NCBI GenBank assembly: GCA_019136675.1
Contig: JAGVTV010000078.1
Coordinates: forward strand, 1 to 64,000
Direction of reading: 5' to 3'
DNA length: 64,000 bases
From: Bacteroidota bacterium
GTDB taxonomy: Bacteria > Bacteroidota > Bacteroidia > Chitinophagales > Saprospiraceae
The notes under the pieces were generated by a model. It had not been told where the DNA came from. It did not search any database and saw only the letters and a program-made list of their open reading frames with translations. The translations under genes and the position numbers were made by a program. This document shows positions 42,717 to 51,380 of the stretch, piece after piece (the stretch's first letter is position 1; each line of letters begins with the position of its first letter).

Positions 42717-43532
42717 TCAGGACTTATTGGCAAAATATTGGTCCACGGCCTTGCGGACAGAACCCGTTTCTTGCAGGAGAAGGCTGGCTTCATCATAATT
42801 TAATCCGGTCTTTTCCATCACCATTTTGACCCCGCGGTCTACAAGTTTGGTATTGCTTAGCTGCATATCTACCATACGATTGTCTCGGACCCTGCCGAGA
42901 CGAATCATGACGCTTGTGCTTAGCATATTGAGTACCAATTTCTGGGCAGTTCCGGACTTCATGCGGGTACTGCCTGTGACATACTCCGGACCTACCACCA
43001 CCTCTACAGGATATTTTACTACTTCAGATACCGGAGCACCGGGATTGCAGGAGATGCTTCCTGTGATGATACCGTGAGAGTTTGCTGCCTTAAGTCCGTG
43101 GATGACGTAAGGAGTAGTGCCGGAAGCGGCAATACCTACCAGCACATCCTTGTCACAGATGTCATACTCACAGAGATCCTTCCATGCCTGGCCGGGATCG
43201 TCTTCCGCTTTTTCGACAGAATTTCTAAGGGCCGTATCGCCGCCTGCAATGAGACCTATTACGAGTCCTTTGGGTACACCATAGGTAGGCGGGCATTCGG
43301 ATGCATCAAGCACTCCAAGCCTGCCTGATGTGCCGGCTCCGATATAAAACAATCTGCCTCCTGCCATCATTTTATCTACGATAGCCAAAGCCAGTTTTTC
43401 GATTTGTGGTATGGCTTCCCTTACCGCCAGGGCTACTTTCTGATCTTCGGTGTTGATATCTTCAAGTATCTCCCTTACCAGCTTTTGCTCCAGGTGCCTG
43501 TAGTGTGATGGTTCCTCAGTGATTTTACGCAT
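42717..43532 (-). CDS. murQ: N-acetylmuramic acid 6-phosphate etherase MurQ
   Basis: The 271-aa product is a SIS-domain etherase: TEEPSHYRHLEQKLVREIL, AGGRLFYIGAGTSGRLGVLDASECPPTYG (residues ~55-83) and GPEYVTGSTRMKSGTAQKLVLNML are classic MurQ signatures, with the catalytic Glu in SECPPT. It cleaves the lactyl ether of MurNAc-6-P during peptidoglycan recycling. The start at 43532 (MRKITEEPS) matches the family start. The ATG overlaps the stop of the upstream symporter gene by 8 nt, indicating a shared transcript. No MurNAc kinase gene (anmK/murK) is nearby. Confidence 0.95.
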   Translation of the reverse strand: MRKITEEPSHYRHLEQKLVREILEDINTEDQKVALAVREAIPQIEKLALAIVDKMMAGGRLFYIGAGTSGRLGVLDASECPPTYGVPKGLVIGLIAGGDTALRNSVEKAEDDPGQAWKDLCEYDICDKDVLVGIAASGTTPYVIHGLKAANSHGIITGSISCNPGAPVSEVVKYPVEVVVGPEYVTGSTRMKSGTAQKLVLNMLSTSVMIRLGRVRDNRMVDMQLSNTKLVDRGVKMVMEKTGLNYDEASLLLQETGSVRKAVDQYFANKS

Positions 43533-45051
43533 CAGTGCTTCTTTTTTCTGAAATGGTCCAAAGTCCGGCAAAGGTAACCAATCCGTTAAGAATCAGGATC
43601 TCAATTCCGAGTTTGAAATCGCCAAACAACGTTCGGGTGAAATTGGTTAGACTACCCGCTATGGGCTCACTTATCGCCAGTTTGCGAATAAACCATTCGG
43701 AGTTATTAGCGACATCCAGGCCCAGTATGAAGAGCGGAGACATAAGGCAGACCCAAATTACCAGATGGTCCCGGACTTTTCTGCGTGTAAAAATGCCAAA
43801 GGCAAACATACCCAGCAAAGGGCCGTAGGTATAGCCCGCCAGCTTCAGGATTACATCGATGATGGATTTGTCATCAATCCACTTAAATAGCAGCACAAGA
43901 AGAAAAAATATAAGTGTAAAGCTGAGGTGTACCTTGAGTCTTTTGTTTTTTTTAGCCTCATCTGTGGATACTGTGTCTTTCTGCATGCCTAGTATATCTA
44001 TACAGAAAGAAGAAGTCATGGCCGTGAGGGCTCCGTCAGCACTGGGAAACAAGGCCGAAATAAGGCCTATGATAAAAATGATGCCTATCGCAGATGTTAA
44101 GTGATTGCCCAGGGCTATGCCCGGAAAAATATCGTCGCCTTTAAGGTTCAGGCCTTCCTTGCCGGCATACAGGTATAGTAACCCCCCCAGAAAGAGAAAA
44201 AGGATATTGACCAGTAAAAGTATAAACGAAAGGGTAACCACGTTTTTCTGGCTTCCGCCAAGGGTTTTAACGCTTATGTTTTTTTGCATCATCTCCTGAT
44301 CCAGACCGGTCATGGTGATGGTGATGAATGCCCCTCCGAGTATCTGCTTTACAAAAAACCCCGCTGAATTATAATCTGTGTTGAAAATCTTTGTATAACC
44401 CTGCTCCCCCAAGGCAGTAAATGTACGGAGGAGCCCCATGTCCAGTTTATCCATCAGGGCCCATATGCAGATAATCATTCCGCCCAGCATGAAGGTCGTC
44501 TGTAGCGTGTCGGTGTACACGATTGTCTTGACCCCTCCTTCAAATGTGTAAAGCAAGATAAGGATTAGGATTACCAGTGTAGTGACTATAAAAGGTACCC
44601 CCATGGCATCCAGGATAAAGATCTGCAGAATGTTGATCACGAGGTACATTCTTGCAGTAGCTCCCAGGGATCTTGAGATGATAAAAAATATAGCTCCTGT
44701 GCGGTAAGAAACCCTGCCAAACCGCTCCTCCAGGAACCTGTAGATAGAGGTTAGGTTCATCCTGTAATACAGCGGAAGCAGGATAAATGCAATGGCAAAA
44801 TATCCCAAAAAGTAACCGATGACCACCTGGTAATAGCTGAATCCGCCAGATCCCACCGTGCCGGGCACACTGACAAAGGTCACCCCGCTGAGAGAAGTTC
44901 CGACCATACCAAATGCCACCAGCTTCCAGTTGCTGTTTCTGTTGCCAATAAAAAATGCATCGTTGCCGGAGTTTCTGGAAGTACGCCAGGCTACGGCCAG
45001 CAACAGTAAAAAATATCCTGATACACAAAATAGCAGCAGCTGTGGAGACAT
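43525..45051 (-). CDS. SSS-family Na+/solute symporter, probable cell-wall sugar importer
   Basis: The 508-aa membrane protein (about 13-14 helices) has SSS signatures: NSNWKLVAFGMVGTSLSGVTFVSVPG near the start, YRFLEERFGRVSYRTGAIFFIISRSLG, and GLISALFPSADGALTAMTSSF. ATG 45051 starts at MSPQLLLFCVSGYF; further upstream codons have no family match. Overlap with murQ suggests the substrate is MurNAc, anhydro-MurNAc or a related amino sugar, but SSS substrate choice cannot be read from sequence alone. Confidence 0.88.
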   Translation of the reverse strand: MSPQLLLFCVSGYFLLLLAVAWRTSRNSGNDAFFIGNRNSNWKLVAFGMVGTSLSGVTFVSVPGTVGSGGFSYYQVVIGYFLGYFAIAFILLPLYYRMNLTSIYRFLEERFGRVSYRTGAIFFIISRSLGATARMYLVINILQIFILDAMGVPFIVTTLVILILILLYTFEGGVKTIVYTDTLQTTFMLGGMIICIWALMDKLDMGLLRTFTALGEQGYTKIFNTDYNSAGFFVKQILGGAFITITMTGLDQEMMQKNISVKTLGGSQKNVVTLSFILLLVNILFLFLGGLLYLYAGKEGLNLKGDDIFPGIALGNHLTSAIGIIFIIGLISALFPSADGALTAMTSSFCIDILGMQKDTVSTDEAKKNKRLKVHLSFTLIFFLLVLLFKWIDDKSIIDVILKLAGYTYGPLLGMFAFGIFTRRKVRDHLVIWVCLMSPLFILGLDVANNSEWFIRKLAISEPIAGSLTNFTRTLFGDFKLGIEILILNGLVTFAGLWTISEKRSTDA

Positions 45052-45256
45052 AGGGCCCTGTTTGCATTTGATTGACCTCCACAAGATATTGGTAAATGGC
45101 GAATGACGGAAATTTTATCTGTAAAAGTTAGTCAGGCCCGTGTAGTGCGATAAATATCACAAACCTTCATGACTACAATCACAGTCCGTCATCCTTGATT
45201 ACGTAACAGCGGAAGTAATTTTACAGAAATTATTTGTATCAATAAATCAAAAACCA

Positions 45257-46633
45257 ATGAACCATAAAAAATCGTGGGCCGAACCCTACAAGATAAAGAT
45301 GGTGGAACTGCTGAAGATGACCACTGAAAAGGACAGAAAAAAGGCGATCAGGGAGGCCGGATACAACACCTTCCTGCTTAGGTCTGCAGACGTCTACATA
45401 GACCTGCTGACTGACAGCGGCACCAATGCCATGAGTGATGGCCAGTGGAGTGCATTTATGACAGGTGACGAAGCATACGCCGGCAGCAAGAGTTACTACA
45501 ATATGGAAAAAGCCGTGCAGAAATACTATGGTTACAAATATGTCGTACCTACGCACCAGGGTCGTGGAGCTGAAAACATCCTGTCAAAGATCCTGATTAA
45601 AGAGGGAGATATCGTCCCCGGCAATATGTATTTTACCACTACCAGACTGCATCAGGAACTGGCAGGCGGCACTTTCAGGGATATCATCATCAACGAGGCC
45701 CATGATCCCCTGAGCGAACACCCCTTTAAAGGGAACGTGGACCTTGATAAGCTTGACGCCTTGGTTAAACAATACGGCCCCTCAAAGATACCCTACATCA
45801 GCATAGCAACCAATGTAAATATGGCAGGCGGCCAACCTATAAGCATGGCCAACCTTAAAGAGCTGCGTGAATACACACACAGGCACGGCATCAGGATCAT
45901 CCACGATATGACTCGTGTGGCCGAGAATGCATACTTTATCCAGCAAAGAGAAGATGGTTACCACCAGACTAAAATAGCGGATATCGTAAAAGAGATCTGC
46001 AGCCTTACTGACGGGGCTACCATGTCTGCTAAAAAAGATGCTTTGGTAAACATCGGGGGTTTTATGGCCACCAATGAGTGGGATGTCTATGAAGAGGCCA
46101 GAAACCTTGTAGTGGTCTACGAAGGATTGCACACTTATGGCGGACTGGCGGGCAGGGATATGGAGGCCATAGCCGTGGGTATACCTGAAAGCCTGGACGA
46201 TAACCATCAGCACGCAAGGGTAGGGCAGGTCGAATACCTGGGACACAGGATGATGGATTTTGGTATACCAATCGTCAGGCCCATAGGCGGTCACGGCATT
46301 TTTGTCGATGCAAAGGCTTTTTTACCACACCTGACTCAGGACCAGTTTCCGGCACAATGTCTGGCTGCTGAAGTGTACACTGATTCAGGGGTCAGGACTA
46401 TGGAAAGGGGCATCGTTTCGGCCGGAAGAAAACCGGACGGCAGCCACTATTACCCAAACCTCGAGCTGGTGCGTTTTACCATACCGAGGCGGGTCTATAC
46501 CCAAGCCCATATGGACGTGGTGGCTGAGTCGGTGGCCAATGTCTACGACCGCAGGAAAAAGATCAAGGGTCTGAAAATGGTATATGAGCCCAAATATCTG
46601 CGGTTTTTCCAGGCACGCTTTGAAAAACTGTAA
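45257..46633 (+). CDS. tnaA: Tryptophanase / beta-eliminating lyase
   Basis: The 458-aa PLP enzyme has the tryptophanase/tyrosine phenol-lyase layout: YNTFLLRSADVYIDLLTDSGT (residues ~36-56), QGRGAENILSKIL, and the PLP lysine in TMSAKKDALVNIGG (near 258). Discriminating positions (the substrate-ring pocket) favour tryptophanase, with tyrosine phenol-lyase a minor alternative. It would split tryptophan to indole, pyruvate and ammonia. No tnaC leader peptide or tnaB was seen; the 205-nt upstream gap holds no recognised control element. An Rrf2 regulator follows 64 nt downstream. Confidence 0.88.
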   Translation: MNHKKSWAEPYKIKMVELLKMTTEKDRKKAIREAGYNTFLLRSADVYIDLLTDSGTNAMSDGQWSAFMTGDEAYAGSKSYYNMEKAVQKYYGYKYVVPTHQGRGAENILSKILIKEGDIVPGNMYFTTTRLHQELAGGTFRDIIINEAHDPLSEHPFKGNVDLDKLDALVKQYGPSKIPYISIATNVNMAGGQPISMANLKELREYTHRHGIRIIHDMTRVAENAYFIQQREDGYHQTKIADIVKEICSLTDGATMSAKKDALVNIGGFMATNEWDVYEEARNLVVVYEGLHTYGGLAGRDMEAIAVGIPESLDDNHQHARVGQVEYLGHRMMDFGIPIVRPIGGHGIFVDAKAFLPHLTQDQFPAQCLAAEVYTDSGVRTMERGIVSAGRKPDGSHYYPNLELVRFTIPRRVYTQAHMDVVAESVANVYDRRKKIKGLKMVYEPKYLRFFQARFEKL

Positions 46634-46663
46634 ACTCTGATCTTTGCTTGGTATTTTCGGCTT

Positions 46664-46671
46664 TATTTTTG
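46664..46671 (+). promoter_or_regulatory. -7 box TATTTTTG for the Rrf2 gene
   Basis: TATTTTTG (TAnnTTTG), 26 nt before the ATG at 46698. Confidence 0.55.
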
Positions 46672-46697
46672 ATACATTAGCTAAAATATAGTTTAGT

Positions 46698-47129
46698 ATG
46701 TTTTCAAAAACCTGCCAATACGCTATACGGGCATGTATCTATATAGCCCATCAATCCATGGAGGGTAAAAGGGTAAGCCTTGAAATGGTGTCGGGAAAGA
46801 TAGAATCACCCGAAGCCTTTACTGCAAAAATCCTCCAGAAGCTGGTGAAAAACAAGATCATCAACTCTGTTAAGGGGCCTGGAGGCGGATTTGAAGTAGA
46901 CCTTCAGGGTATGTCAGGTACAAGCCTGAAAAGTATTGTGGAGGCCATAGACGGAAATATATTAGGTCAGTGTTCGTTGGGACTCAATGAGTGTTCTGAT
47001 ATACAGCCCTGCCCGTTTCATAAGATTTACAAGCCGGTAAAGGAAAAGATGATAGGCATCTATGAAAAAACCGCCCTTTTTGACCTTGCCACAGCATTCA
47101 GCGAAGGGGAGACCTTCCTCAAACTTTAA
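46698..47129 (+). CDS. Rrf2 family transcriptional regulator, probable Fe-S sensor
   Basis: The 143-aa protein starts FSKTCQYAIRACIYIAHQS, the standard Rrf2 winged-helix start, with the recognition wing VKGPGGGFEVD. Three cysteines in QCSLGLNECSDIQPCPFH (about residues 94-111) have the IscR/NsrR spacing for an iron-sulfur cluster that senses NO, oxygen or cluster supply. Targets are unknown; its own promoter region or tnaA are candidates. It ends at a strong bidirectional terminator. Confidence 0.92.
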   Translation: MFSKTCQYAIRACIYIAHQSMEGKRVSLEMVSGKIESPEAFTAKILQKLVKNKIINSVKGPGGGFEVDLQGMSGTSLKSIVEAIDGNILGQCSLGLNECSDIQPCPFHKIYKPVKEKMIGIYEKTALFDLATAFSEGETFLKL

Positions 47130-47161
47130 AAAAAAGGCCTCCCGATTTGGGAAGCCTTTTT
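47130..47161. terminator. Bidirectional terminator
   Basis: GGC-c-TCCC (47136-47143) pairs with GGGA-a-GCC (47149-47156), loop GATTT, with an A-run before and T-run after, so it can stop both the Rrf2 transcript and the convergent haloperoxidase transcript. Confidence 0.85.
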
Positions 47162-47181
47162 ATACTAAGCCAATGAAAAGT

Positions 47182-48585
47182 CTATTTTTTCCAGGGTAAC
47201 CTGTTTACAGCACGGCCTATTTCTGTGCCATACCTGACACCCTCTTCTGCATCCATTCGGTAATGCACACCCAGAGGTACCCTTGACCAGGCATTTTCCA
47301 AAGCCATCTCATAAAGGCTGCTGAAACTCCTAGGATAGCCAGAAAACTCCGCTCTGTTCTTGTGGCAATTGTCTGTCATACCGTAAGAATATCCAAAGAC
47401 ACTTGCCAGTGCCTCAGCCGCTGCAGCACCAAAAGTGGCGTGACCTGAAGGATATGCCGGAAAAGATGGGGAAATTCCCAGATCACCTGTCAGTGGGTTA
47501 TCAAGGTTTGGTTCCCAACTTGGGTCTATAATTCTTTTGATATAGGTTTCCGGCCTTTCAAGGTTATAAAAGTACTTGGAATTCCATGCTCCGATTGCTG
47601 CATCATGCAGAGCCACTCCAACCTTTGCATTTGCCACAATGGCTTCTTCCAGATTTGCATTTTCGTTTTTATACACCTGGTCTGCTATAGCGAGCCATCG
47701 GCTGGGCGGACTGAAGGTCAGACCTAAAAGGTCATCGCTCCAAAATTCGCCAACCCACTCTGTCTGATAAGAAAGGGAAGGGGTATTTTGAGCCATCACC
47801 TCCAGTGCCTGAACATACAACCCTGATCCGGCAGCCTCACTGTATTCACCAACATAATCCTTGTAGTTTTTACATATTCTGAGGTCGTTTTTTATAGCCA
47901 GGGTCCTGCCTTTTCCCCAATAGGGAAACATACCTTCACCAGGCCCCGGTACCGTAGGCACCCAAGCACCAGGCTCATTTATCCTGTCTCTCCACACATT
48001 TTCCTTAAACGGATTTCTGTATCCGTCAAAAGTGGCTGCATCTGCTTTCATCCATTCCCAGACAGCTGCTGCTACAGCCTCTCCGTGATTTTTTGACCGG
48101 AAGAAAGTCTCCTGCGAAGTTTCAGTCAGGAAAATCTTCTCATTCTTATCATTCAAGGCTTTGATTTTTTCAAATTTTTCAGAAGCTACTTCCACAAAGA
48201 GCCTTGACATCAGATAATGCTGTGAGGCATTGACTACAGCTGGCCAGTAATATTCTTTGCCTCCATCTGTTGCCGGGATGTTTAAACCCTGGTACAGGTG
48301 TGCCAGTGATGCGTAGCCTGGCATACCATCAAGGCATGCTTCATAGGATGCCAGTTCGAGATAACCCAAGGCATTGGCAGTAGGGCAGGGTCTGTACCCC
48401 TCTGCATATCTTTCTACCTCAAGAAACAAATCATTCCATTCGTGGACGATACGGTAATCAAATTTATCAACTGTCTTGGATACAATCGTATCATTATCAG
48501 AAGCATCCTTCTTACAGGATGAAACAGTAAATAATAATGACGCTGTAAGCATCAAAAGCAAAAAGGGTAAAAATCTTGTTTTCAT
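47182..48585 (-). CDS. Vanadium-dependent haloperoxidase-like lipoprotein (PAP2 superfamily)
   Basis: The 467-aa protein has a lipobox (LLFTVSSC, Cys at about residue 24). Its C-terminal half carries the vanadate/phosphate site: SPSFPAYPSGHATFGAAAAEALASVFG and SRVPLGVHYRMDAEEGVRYGTEIG, matching the SGH and R-x-x-x-x-x-H blocks of vanadium chloroperoxidase/PAP2 enzymes; helices dominate. It may oxidise halides with H2O2 or act as an acid phosphatase; the family cannot be split by eye. As a lipoprotein it should be anchored in the cell envelope. Confidence 0.85.
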   Translation of the reverse strand: MKTRFLPFLLLMLTASLLFTVSSCKKDASDNDTIVSKTVDKFDYRIVHEWNDLFLEVERYAEGYRPCPTANALGYLELASYEACLDGMPGYASLAHLYQGLNIPATDGGKEYYWPAVVNASQHYLMSRLFVEVASEKFEKIKALNDKNEKIFLTETSQETFFRSKNHGEAVAAAVWEWMKADAATFDGYRNPFKENVWRDRINEPGAWVPTVPGPGEGMFPYWGKGRTLAIKNDLRICKNYKDYVGEYSEAAGSGLYVQALEVMAQNTPSLSYQTEWVGEFWSDDLLGLTFSPPSRWLAIADQVYKNENANLEEAIVANAKVGVALHDAAIGAWNSKYFYNLERPETYIKRIIDPSWEPNLDNPLTGDLGISPSFPAYPSGHATFGAAAAEALASVFGYSYGMTDNCHKNRAEFSGYPRSFSSLYEMALENAWSRVPLGVHYRMDAEEGVRYGTEIGRAVNRLPWKK

Positions 48586-48610
48586 TTTTTAAAATATTTA
48601 AAATACCGGA

Positions 48611-48618
48611 CAAATATA
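48611..48618 (-). promoter_or_regulatory. -7 box TATATTTG for the haloperoxidase gene
   Basis: TATATTTG on the minus strand, 25 nt before the ATG at 48585. The rest of the 300-nt gap (48619-48862) is AT-rich and shows no other feature I can support. Confidence 0.55.
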
Positions 48619-48862
48619 TCCGCTATATTTTAAACCACCAAAAAAAGTCATAACAAAAATTTATAAAGACATAAATATTTATTATTAGATGTTCATTTAT
48701 CACAAATACAACTGTTTACAAACTTAAATTCTTATGCGATTGCCTGATAATCAAGCCTTGCAGGTACAATTGAAAGAGAAAACAATGGGTTTAACAAGAA
48801 GGACGGTCGCTTTAGTGAAGGATTTATTGTGATCCGTTGATAATAAAATAGCTATTCCATGT

Positions 48863-48870
48863 TATCTTTG
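48863..48870 (+). promoter_or_regulatory. -7 box TATCTTTG for the DinB gene
   Basis: TATCTTTG (TAnnTTTG), 16 nt upstream of the ATG at 48887. Confidence 0.55.
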
Positions 48871-48886
48871 GTAAAAAAGTAAAGTC

Positions 48887-49387
48887 ATGACAGCACTTGA
48901 TTTGATTCGAAAATACACGGAATTTAATGTGTGGGCAAACCAGCAAATGTCAGATTGGCTGGAAGGAAGGGACCAGTCTCTGATGGAAGCCGAACTGAAA
49001 AGCAGCTTTCCCACCATAAATAAGACACTGGCCCACATCTGGTTTGGCGAGCACATTTGGATGAAGAGGATTTTGGGACAGCCATTTGAAAACATCAACC
49101 TGGTGTGTGAAGGCAAACCATCTACCTTTATTTGCGAAGGGCTCTTACACCAGTCTCGCGAATTTGCGGAATTTGCCGGCAAATTGACTGAAGAAGATGC
49201 TTCCGGAATGGTCAATTACAAGCTGATGTCCGGAGAATCCTCAGCCTCACCGATAGTCGAGATCATCCACCACATCATGAACCACGGCAGCTACCACAGG
49301 GGTCAGCTTGTAACCATGGGCAGAGAGTTGGGATTTACTGATCCGCCTAAGACCGACTTTATCCATTTCTGCAGGCTGAAAATCTGA
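48887..49387 (+). CDS. DinB/YfiT-like metal-dependent protein
   Basis: The 166-aa protein is a four-helix DinB-type fold: LIRKYTEFNVWANQQMSDWLEG at the start, a first His in LAHIWFGEHIW (about residues 46-56) and the paired histidines in IVEIIHHIMNHGSYHRGQL (~125-143), making the three-His metal site. The superfamily includes thiol transferases (bacillithiol, mycothiol) and damage-induced proteins; which applies is not known. Single gene. Confidence 0.88.
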   Translation: MTALDLIRKYTEFNVWANQQMSDWLEGRDQSLMEAELKSSFPTINKTLAHIWFGEHIWMKRILGQPFENINLVCEGKPSTFICEGLLHQSREFAEFAGKLTEEDASGMVNYKLMSGESSASPIVEIIHHIMNHGSYHRGQLVTMGRELGFTDPPKTDFIHFCRLKI

Positions 49388-49423
49388 CAAGTCATTTAAT
49401 TTTTAGCAGCACCACCAGGATGC

Positions 49424-51121
49424 TTAAATCAACAAGAGATAATACCTTTTCAGACGACTCTCCCGTGTAGAAGGGTCCAGAAAAGGAAGTGATACCAGTG
49501 ATACGGAATATCCTTTAAACACTACTTCCTGAAGGGGTTTTAGTCCCTTGTCAAGCAGGTCCTGCCGGCAAATCTCGTCTGTGTAGATCCAGAAGTGAGT
49601 ACCTGCCTTGGGGAGAATATCCTCAGGGTTGAGGTTGGGTATGATATTTCCAAAGTAAAAATCCATGGCTGAGCTACGGGCTTCGTACTTGCATACACTT
49701 TTTACATCGGCTTTTTGACTTATGAGGTATCTGGCTGCATTGGCAGGAGCCTGGTACTTCAGAAGGTTTGGATAAAAATGAAGAGCCATAAACAGGTTAA
49801 AAAGGACGGCTGTCACAGCTGCTGCCGTGATAATACGACGGCCAGATCCCTGGAGAAATCTCCACAGGGTAATCAAACCGATATAGCATCCGAACACAAG
49901 CAGTGTAAATACCCAGTTGACGGCACCATTTTTAAATGGAAAAAACCACAGCAGCCCTGTCACCATCAGTACATACAGTAACGTCATAGTAGCCAGATGT
50001 AAATATGAGAGAGGTTTTAAGAATCTCTCAGAAGCACGGACCATAAAATCGGCTGTCATCACGGCTGCTGCCGGAAACAGTATAAAGATGTAATGGGGCA
50101 GCTTGTAGGAAGAAAGGGAAAAGGCAAAAAACATCAGGCAAAAGCCACCCAGGGTGATGTTTTCAGGGCTTGCTGTTATACCCTGCCTGATAAGCCTGAA
50201 CAACCGATGAGCCAAAGCCGGTATAAGAAACAACACCCAAGGCTGAAAATCCCACAGGATGCTCTGTACAAAAAATAAAAACCCGGCATTGTTTTTCCAG
50301 TATATCTCTCCGGTGATCCGCCCGAAACTCTGTGTCCAGAAATAAAACCTGAGACCACTTGGGCCCTTTAGGTCGTAGACAATCTTATCAGGATGCATGT
50401 CAAACTGCATATAAAGTCCGTAACACATTGGCAGGAGGATCACAGCAATGCCTGCCGCAGCGATAAGCCAGTGAGGGTTAAGAATGTTTTTCCATTGCCT
50501 TTTGGATAAAAACTCGAAGCCAAAGGCAAGTACCGGATATACCAGTGCCACGGGACCTTTTACCAGCATTCCGGCTCCGATGCCTATGCTGATCAGGAGC
50601 AGGTTATTTATCGTGCGTTTCCGGAGGTATACAGCAATCCGCCAGAAAGAAAATGCCGTGGCTCCCATAAGAATGGTATCTGTCCGCACGTCATTGGTAA
50701 TCATAAACATAGCCTGGCTGGTTGCGAGGACGAGGGCCGCCAGCAGGGATGTTTGGCGGCTGTAATAGACCATGGCAAACTTGTATGTGCTGAATATGGC
50801 AAGCAAGGCAAAAAGAAAGGACGGAAACTTATAAGCAAAGTTATTGACACCAAACACTGCCATGGAGGCTGATGACAGCCAGAATAACAAAGGGGGTTTA
50901 TCAAGGTAGTCATAACCCTGCTCGTATACCTGAAGAAAGCTGCCGGTTTGGAGCATTTCCATGGATATCATGGCGTATTGTGAGGCATCTACCTCCATGA
51001 TATCGATAAACAGGTTGCAAATAAACACAAGCAGAGGTCCGGTCCACCAGTATCTGCGAAGCCAGGGCCAGACTAAGTCAGCTATGTCACCGATGTGCCT
51101 AAAATTCACACTATTACGCAA
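49424..51121 (-). CDS. Glycosyltransferase family 39/ArnT-like membrane transferase
   Basis: The 565-aa protein has about 11 membrane helices and the GT-C signature: an acidic pair in the first periplasmic loop (DIMEVDASQYAMIS, residues ~41-54), QGYDYLDKPPLLFWL, and FLSKRQ/GLYMQFDMHPDK loops, ending in a soluble domain. ArnT-like enzymes move a sugar from a polyprenyl carrier to lipid A, protein or other envelope acceptors. The frame opens at TTG 51121, overlapping the preceding stop by 8 nt, with GTG 51109 as an alternative start. Confidence 0.85.
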   Translation of the reverse strand: MRNSVNFRHIGDIADLVWPWLRRYWWTGPLLVFICNLFIDIMEVDASQYAMISMEMLQTGSFLQVYEQGYDYLDKPPLLFWLSSASMAVFGVNNFAYKFPSFLFALLAIFSTYKFAMVYYSRQTSLLAALVLATSQAMFMITNDVRTDTILMGATAFSFWRIAVYLRKRTINNLLLISIGIGAGMLVKGPVALVYPVLAFGFEFLSKRQWKNILNPHWLIAAAGIAVILLPMCYGLYMQFDMHPDKIVYDLKGPSGLRFYFWTQSFGRITGEIYWKNNAGFLFFVQSILWDFQPWVLFLIPALAHRLFRLIRQGITASPENITLGGFCLMFFAFSLSSYKLPHYIFILFPAAAVMTADFMVRASERFLKPLSYLHLATMTLLYVLMVTGLLWFFPFKNGAVNWVFTLLVFGCYIGLITLWRFLQGSGRRIITAAAVTAVLFNLFMALHFYPNLLKYQAPANAARYLISQKADVKSVCKYEARSSAMDFYFGNIIPNLNPEDILPKAGTHFWIYTDEICRQDLLDKGLKPLQEVVFKGYSVSLVSLPFLDPSTRESRLKRYYLLLI

Positions 51122-51380
51122 ACCACTTCATGGCAATTGCCGCAAGGAAAACAACCAGCAAAAGGTAATAAATGTAAATGCCGTATTCATGAATGGCGGT
51201 AAAATCATCTTTGGCCAGAAGCAATCCCACGGCCAAAAGGCCAAGGGCCACCACTTCCAACCATGCCAGTTCAAAATAGTCGGCCGGTATAAGCAGAAAC
51301 AACCCTGCTATGACCAATAGCCAGGTCCTAAGGCTAAACGCCGAAAGCAGTCCTGATAATCTCTGTTTGTTGTTCATCAT
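51114..51380 (-). CDS. Small membrane protein overlapping sucA and the GT39 gene (88 aa)
   Basis: The 88-aa product (MMNNKQRLSGLLSAFSLRTW...) has three predicted helices: LRTWLLVIAGLFLLIPADYF, LAWLEVVALGLLAVGLLLA and IYIYYLLLVVFLAAIAMKW. No family recognised. Its start (ATG 51380 or 51377) lies within the last 47 nt of sucA in another frame and its end overlaps the GT39 start by 8 nt, so the three appear translationally coupled. The overlap at both ends and coherent helices support a real gene. Confidence 0.7.
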   Translation of the reverse strand: MMNNKQRLSGLLSAFSLRTWLLVIAGLFLLIPADYFELAWLEVVALGLLAVGLLLAKDDFTAIHEYGIYIYYLLLVVFLAAIAMKWFA

